From Gamarada debralockiae (lineage: Eukaryota; Ascomycota; Leotiomycetes; Helotiales; Hyphodiscaceae), in the NCBI GenBank assembly GCA_002803225.1, contig NXFV01000145.1, positions 56,957-120,956 of the forward strand: a stretch of DNA of 64,000 bases, in the 5' to 3' direction. This document shows, in pieces, positions 61,035 through 64,000 of this stretch; position 1 is the first letter of the stretch; the number at the start of each line of letters is the position of its first letter. Made by a program: the position numbers and the translations under genes. The notes beneath the pieces are model-generated. The model worked only from the letters and a program-made list of their open reading frames with translations, was not told the DNA's origin and did no database searches.

Positions 61035-63494
61035 ATGTCGGAAGAGAAGAATATAGCCTCGCCGCCTGCGCCGGCGAAATATTCGAGATATAGAAGCGTG
61101 AGACAGCAAGCTGAGGCCTCGAAACCACCCCCGCGTCTGCCAGAGCAGAAGAGCGAAGATGCGCCGGTCTCGAGAAGCATGTCGAGGTATCGACGACCTA
61201 AGTCTGTGATTCCCACGAATGGTCAGGCTACGAGCCCGCAGAGCCTTCCTCCGATTCCGTCAATTCCTCGAGCGCCTAACTTGATGAGCCCCACCAGACG
61301 GCTTACTGAGCCTGTGCCGACTACTCAGAGACAGCAGCGGCCAGTTGTGAATGATCGGTATGGTGGGAGACAAACGCAGCGGCCAGGGGAAACGGAGACG
61401 GAGCGCCTGCAGCGCAAGGCGAGGGAGATTCGTGAGCAAGAGGAGCAGCAGCGGAGGGCTGAGAGAGAGGAGGTAGAAAGGAAGCGCAGAGAAGAACAAC
61501 AAAGGGTGGATGCAGAGGCAGAGCAGGCTCGCCAGGCGGAGGCACTATTGGCAGAACAGAAACGCAAAGATCTGGAGCGCCTTGAAGCAGAATTGGATGC
61601 TGCTTCACCTAGGCTGGCAAGAGTTACAAGTCCGAGAGAGAAGTTTGGGTTCTTTACGAGGAAACGCGCAGCGACGAAAGTTACTCCGCCAAGTACTGCT
61701 GCAAGTGGATCTAGGACCACATCAGAAGAACCGCGGACAAGAAGTCAGGATGCCCCTCCTCGAGGAGTTGAAGGCGGAGGAAATGCAGGACCGGGACCCA
61801 CGTCGGAGCCGCGCATGAGAAGTCAAGATGCCCCCTCTCGAGCAATTGAACAAGGCGGAGGAGGTGTTGTTCCAGGGACTGATGCGCCAATGTCGGCAGT
61901 CAATGCTGGAGAACGGGTGAGTGTGCTGTTGAATCATGTGAAAGTATCCGTCCTAACGAGTGTACAGAGAGTCTTGATTCGATGCAAGCAATCATCTATC
62001 AACCTTCCAATTACTCCCGAAACTACACCTGTCAACCTCATATACTCCGCTGCGAATATCATGACCCAAGCCATCACTCCCTCCACTGCAATTCTGCTGG
62101 AATCCTACACGCAGCTCGGCCTCGAAAGGCGGATCCGTCGCTATGAGCATATTCGAGATGTCATGAACTCTTGGGACCGTGATACACAGAATGCTCTCAT
62201 CCTCCAAAATTCAGACTCACCGAACTTTGATCGCGATCTAGAGGCTTCTTCCGTGCCGCGAGAAGCCCCCAAGTCCGTCTCCATACATATGTATCATTCA
62301 CAGAAGCCAGGAAAGTGGAGCAAGCGCTATATAACGCTTCTCTCATCTGGCCAAATCTACATCGCTAAGAAACCTGGGGCGAAAATGTCGGATAAAGACG
62401 TCGCAAATATCTGCCATTTATCAGATTTCGATATCTACACCCCAACACCTCAGCAGATAAGGAAACATCTCAAACCGCCGAAGAAGCATTGTCACGCGAT
62501 CAAAAGCCAGCAGAAAACGACCATGTTTTTGAGCACGGAGAATTTCGTGCACTTCTTCTGTACTGATGATGAGACTTTGGCTGAGCAGTGGTACGCTGCG
62601 GTCCAGCAATGGCGAAGTTGGTATTTGGTTAACAAGATGGGTGAGGGAAAGCAGACCAAAGGGAAGACCGTCGCAGAGCTGAGCACTCGAGTCCCTGCAA
62701 GGCCAGGGACAAAGGCAGGACCTACTCATAAGGTGAAAGTATCGGTGGATGAGAATCCATACACTATTGGCTCATTTACACCTCTGCTTGATATGGATCG
62801 TTTTGGCCCGGCAGCATCAACAGAACCGGAATACGAGTCGGATGAAGAAAGTCGACCGCGCCAAATCCCATTCCACCTCCGAAACAGTATCTCCCTATCT
62901 CCTTTCCCTTCTCGACGAGAAAGCAAACGACATCCGCCACCAGTCTCGTATCGATTACCTCCTGAGGCAGAAGATGAATTCGCATCCTCAGGTCTGCTAG
63001 GCAGGACATACTCCCAACGCCAGCGCCAACTGAAAGAGCGCGAAGCAGCCGCACAACAGGCCTCGCAGCCCTTCCTCGACGGCCCATCTCTCCTCAACGG
63101 ACCCATACCACCTCCAACCCAGACCCACCACCGCAGCATGTCCATGAAATCCACCACAACCAAACGGCCACAAACAGCCGCCGGGCCTGGAGCAAGTAGC
63201 GGTCTTCAACGCAGCCCAAGTAAACGCGAGAAGCCTAGACCGTTACTGGATTTCACACCGCAGTTTAAGGAGGCTCCGCAATGGGATAAGTCTGGTAAGG
63301 GACATGGTGTTGCACCGCCGACGGGCGTACCGCTTGTGGAGGTTGCTACGAGTCCGGAGAATCCGATGGCGGATATTCCGAAGCCGACGTTGTTGAGGAG
63401 AGAGACGGGGGCAAGACCGCAGACTGCGGCTGCGGGTGGTGGGAGGAGTGGGGAGGGGGCTTTTGTGAAGGGTGGGTTGATTTCGGGGATATGA
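61035..63494 (+). CDS. RA-PH domain protein (MRL/Grb10-like architecture)
   Basis: Likely a membrane-recruited signalling adaptor. Exons 61035-61916 and 61968-63494, with intron 61917-61967 (51 nt, GTGAGT...TACAG, CCTAACG branch), give 802 residues. The N-terminus is basic and Pro-rich, followed by an E/R/Q coiled coil (REIREQEEQQRRAEREEVER) and GFFTRKRA. The Ras-association-like domain starts RRVLIRCKQSSINLPITPET. The PH domain follows from SVSIHMYHSQKPGKWSKRYI, including QIYIAKKPG, and ends with AEQWYAAVQQWRSWYLVN. The C-terminal part is Ser/Pro-rich and disordered. The intron has no stop and is a multiple of three, so an unspliced form would add 17 residues. The RA call is by position and motif only. 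Confidence 0.82.
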   Translation: MSEEKNIASPPAPAKYSRYRSVRQQAEASKPPPRLPEQKSEDAPVSRSMSRYRRPKSVIPTNGQATSPQSLPPIPSIPRAPNLMSPTRRLTEPVPTTQRQQRPVVNDRYGGRQTQRPGETETERLQRKAREIREQEEQQRRAEREEVERKRREEQQRVDAEAEQARQAEALLAEQKRKDLERLEAELDAASPRLARVTSPREKFGFFTRKRAATKVTPPSTAASGSRTTSEEPRTRSQDAPPRGVEGGGNAGPGPTSEPRMRSQDAPSRAIEQGGGGVVPGTDAPMSAVNAGERVSVLLNHVKVSVLTSVQRVLIRCKQSSINLPITPETTPVNLIYSAANIMTQAITPSTAILLESYTQLGLERRIRRYEHIRDVMNSWDRDTQNALILQNSDSPNFDRDLEASSVPREAPKSVSIHMYHSQKPGKWSKRYITLLSSGQIYIAKKPGAKMSDKDVANICHLSDFDIYTPTPQQIRKHLKPPKKHCHAIKSQQKTTMFLSTENFVHFFCTDDETLAEQWYAAVQQWRSWYLVNKMGEGKQTKGKTVAELSTRVPARPGTKAGPTHKVKVSVDENPYTIGSFTPLLDMDRFGPAASTEPEYESDEESRPRQIPFHLRNSISLSPFPSRRESKRHPPPVSYRLPPEAEDEFASSGLLGRTYSQRQRQLKEREAAAQQASQPFLDGPSLLNGPIPPPTQTHHRSMSMKSTTTKRPQTAAGPGASSGLQRSPSKREKPRPLLDFTPQFKEAPQWDKSGKGHGVAPPTGVPLVEVATSPENPMADIPKPTLLRRETGARPQTAAAGGGRSGEGAFVKGGLISGI

Positions 63495-63735
63495 CGTTGT
63501 GAGAGATAAGGGGAGAAGAGGGGTTGCGAAAGGAGGGTTATGACATCTATGATACCATTATGATACCATGTTAAGCATTCTCTCACAATTTACATCATCT
63601 AAAGATGCGCCAGTGCGTTTGTGGCCGTTCTCAGCAGCTGTTCGGACGCAATGTCAATGACAATTTCCTTAGCATCATTCCCAAGTATCAACAAACGCTC
63701 GTAACAAGTGGAATGATGAGTCCTCAATCTCAATA

Positions 63736-63949
63736 ATGAAGCCACCCGCAATCCCCGTGGCATCTCCTGACCGTTTTTACCCCTTCCCAAAACTTCCCAT
63801 AGAGTTACGCTTCGAGGTCTGGGGGCTCGATCTGCCGGGGCCCCGAATCCGCAAAAATACCAGCGCCGCGTCAAACCTGACCATCTTGCAGGAGGAAAAC
63901 TTAGCCAGAGCTCTCGTAAGTCAGAGGCAGCCAGTCTGGCCACGGATTC

Positions 63950-64000
<51 letters not shown>
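63736..64000 (+). CDS. 2EXR-domain protein, 5' end only
   Basis: From ATG 63736 the frame reads MKPPAIPVASPDRFYPFPKL followed by PIELRFEVWGLDLPGPRI, the canonical F-x-x-F-x-x-LPxELR-x-x-(I/V)W start of 2EXR proteins. A GTAAGT at about 63936 after ARAL is a probable donor. The rest of the gene lies beyond the window, and the last 50 bases are C only. It is a separate gene from the broken 2EXR copy near 28 kb. Confidence 0.75.
63951..64000. other. 50-base poly-C terminus
   Basis: Every base from 63951 to the window end is C. A run of this length is unusual in fungal nuclear DNA and is probably an assembly or sequencing artefact at a contig edge, though a true homopolymer cannot be excluded. 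Confidence 0.9.

Overview
The window is nuclear DNA of a filamentous ascomycete (Pezizomycotina; a Leotiomycetes-type fungus is a guess from protein flavour only). The evidence is many short GT-AG introns (mostly 45-60 bp, often with a CTAAC-like branch point), fungus-restricted families (2EXR, HET, Crh-type GH16, rhodopsin-like 7TM, CCG-6-like wall protein) and long intergenic spacers. No prokaryotic or organellar feature was seen, and no tRNA or rRNA gene could be supported.

Layout. 0-8 kb is accessory and repeat-rich: a decayed CYP65-like P450, a small TIR element with TA ends, an intact fungal membrane-protein gene flanked by an inverted repeat, and a 20-bp tandem repeat. 8.4-21 kb is a dense housekeeping block: xrn1 (5'-3' exoribonuclease) divergent from hat2 (type B histone acetyltransferase WD40 subunit), an F-box gene, and a CTK1/CDK12-type kinase with a long RS-rich N-terminus. 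21-25 kb holds a second, truncated P450 pseudogene. 25.4-26.9 kb carries a Crh-type cell-wall transglycosylase, 27.6-28.3 kb a broken 2EXR gene, and 29.6-30.1 kb a small secreted protein. 30.1-35.3 kb is nearly gene-free. 35.3-36.7 kb encodes a GPI-type Thr-rich wall protein.

38-44.5 kb is a second core block: mcm5 (replicative helicase) divergent from vps54 (GARP tethering complex). 45-47.3 kb is a pocket of broken genes (HET domain; AhpD-like). cutC and an FMN-binding pyridoxamine-oxidase-like gene follow (47.6-49.6 kb). Then come an AT-rich TIR-bearing island (about 51.9-52.3 kb), a 7TM rhodopsin-domain gene, a RING-finger gene with one zinc ligand lost and a downstream array of exon-like repeats, duplicated broken acidic genes, a MAT2B-like reductase, an RA-PH domain gene, and the 5' end of another 2EXR gene that runs into a 50-base poly-C end.

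Themes. Core genes for RNA decay, chromatin assembly, transcription elongation, replication and vesicle tethering have intact exons and splice sites. Accessory genes (two P450s, HET, AhpD-like, 2EXR, acidic nuclear proteins) are mostly broken by stops, frameshifts and deletions. mcm5, and more weakly hat2, carry MBF/E2F-type promoter motifs, consistent with G1/S expression. I found no convincing new multi-gene system. The least explained structures are the exon-like tandem array after the RING gene and the inverted repeat around the membrane-protein gene.
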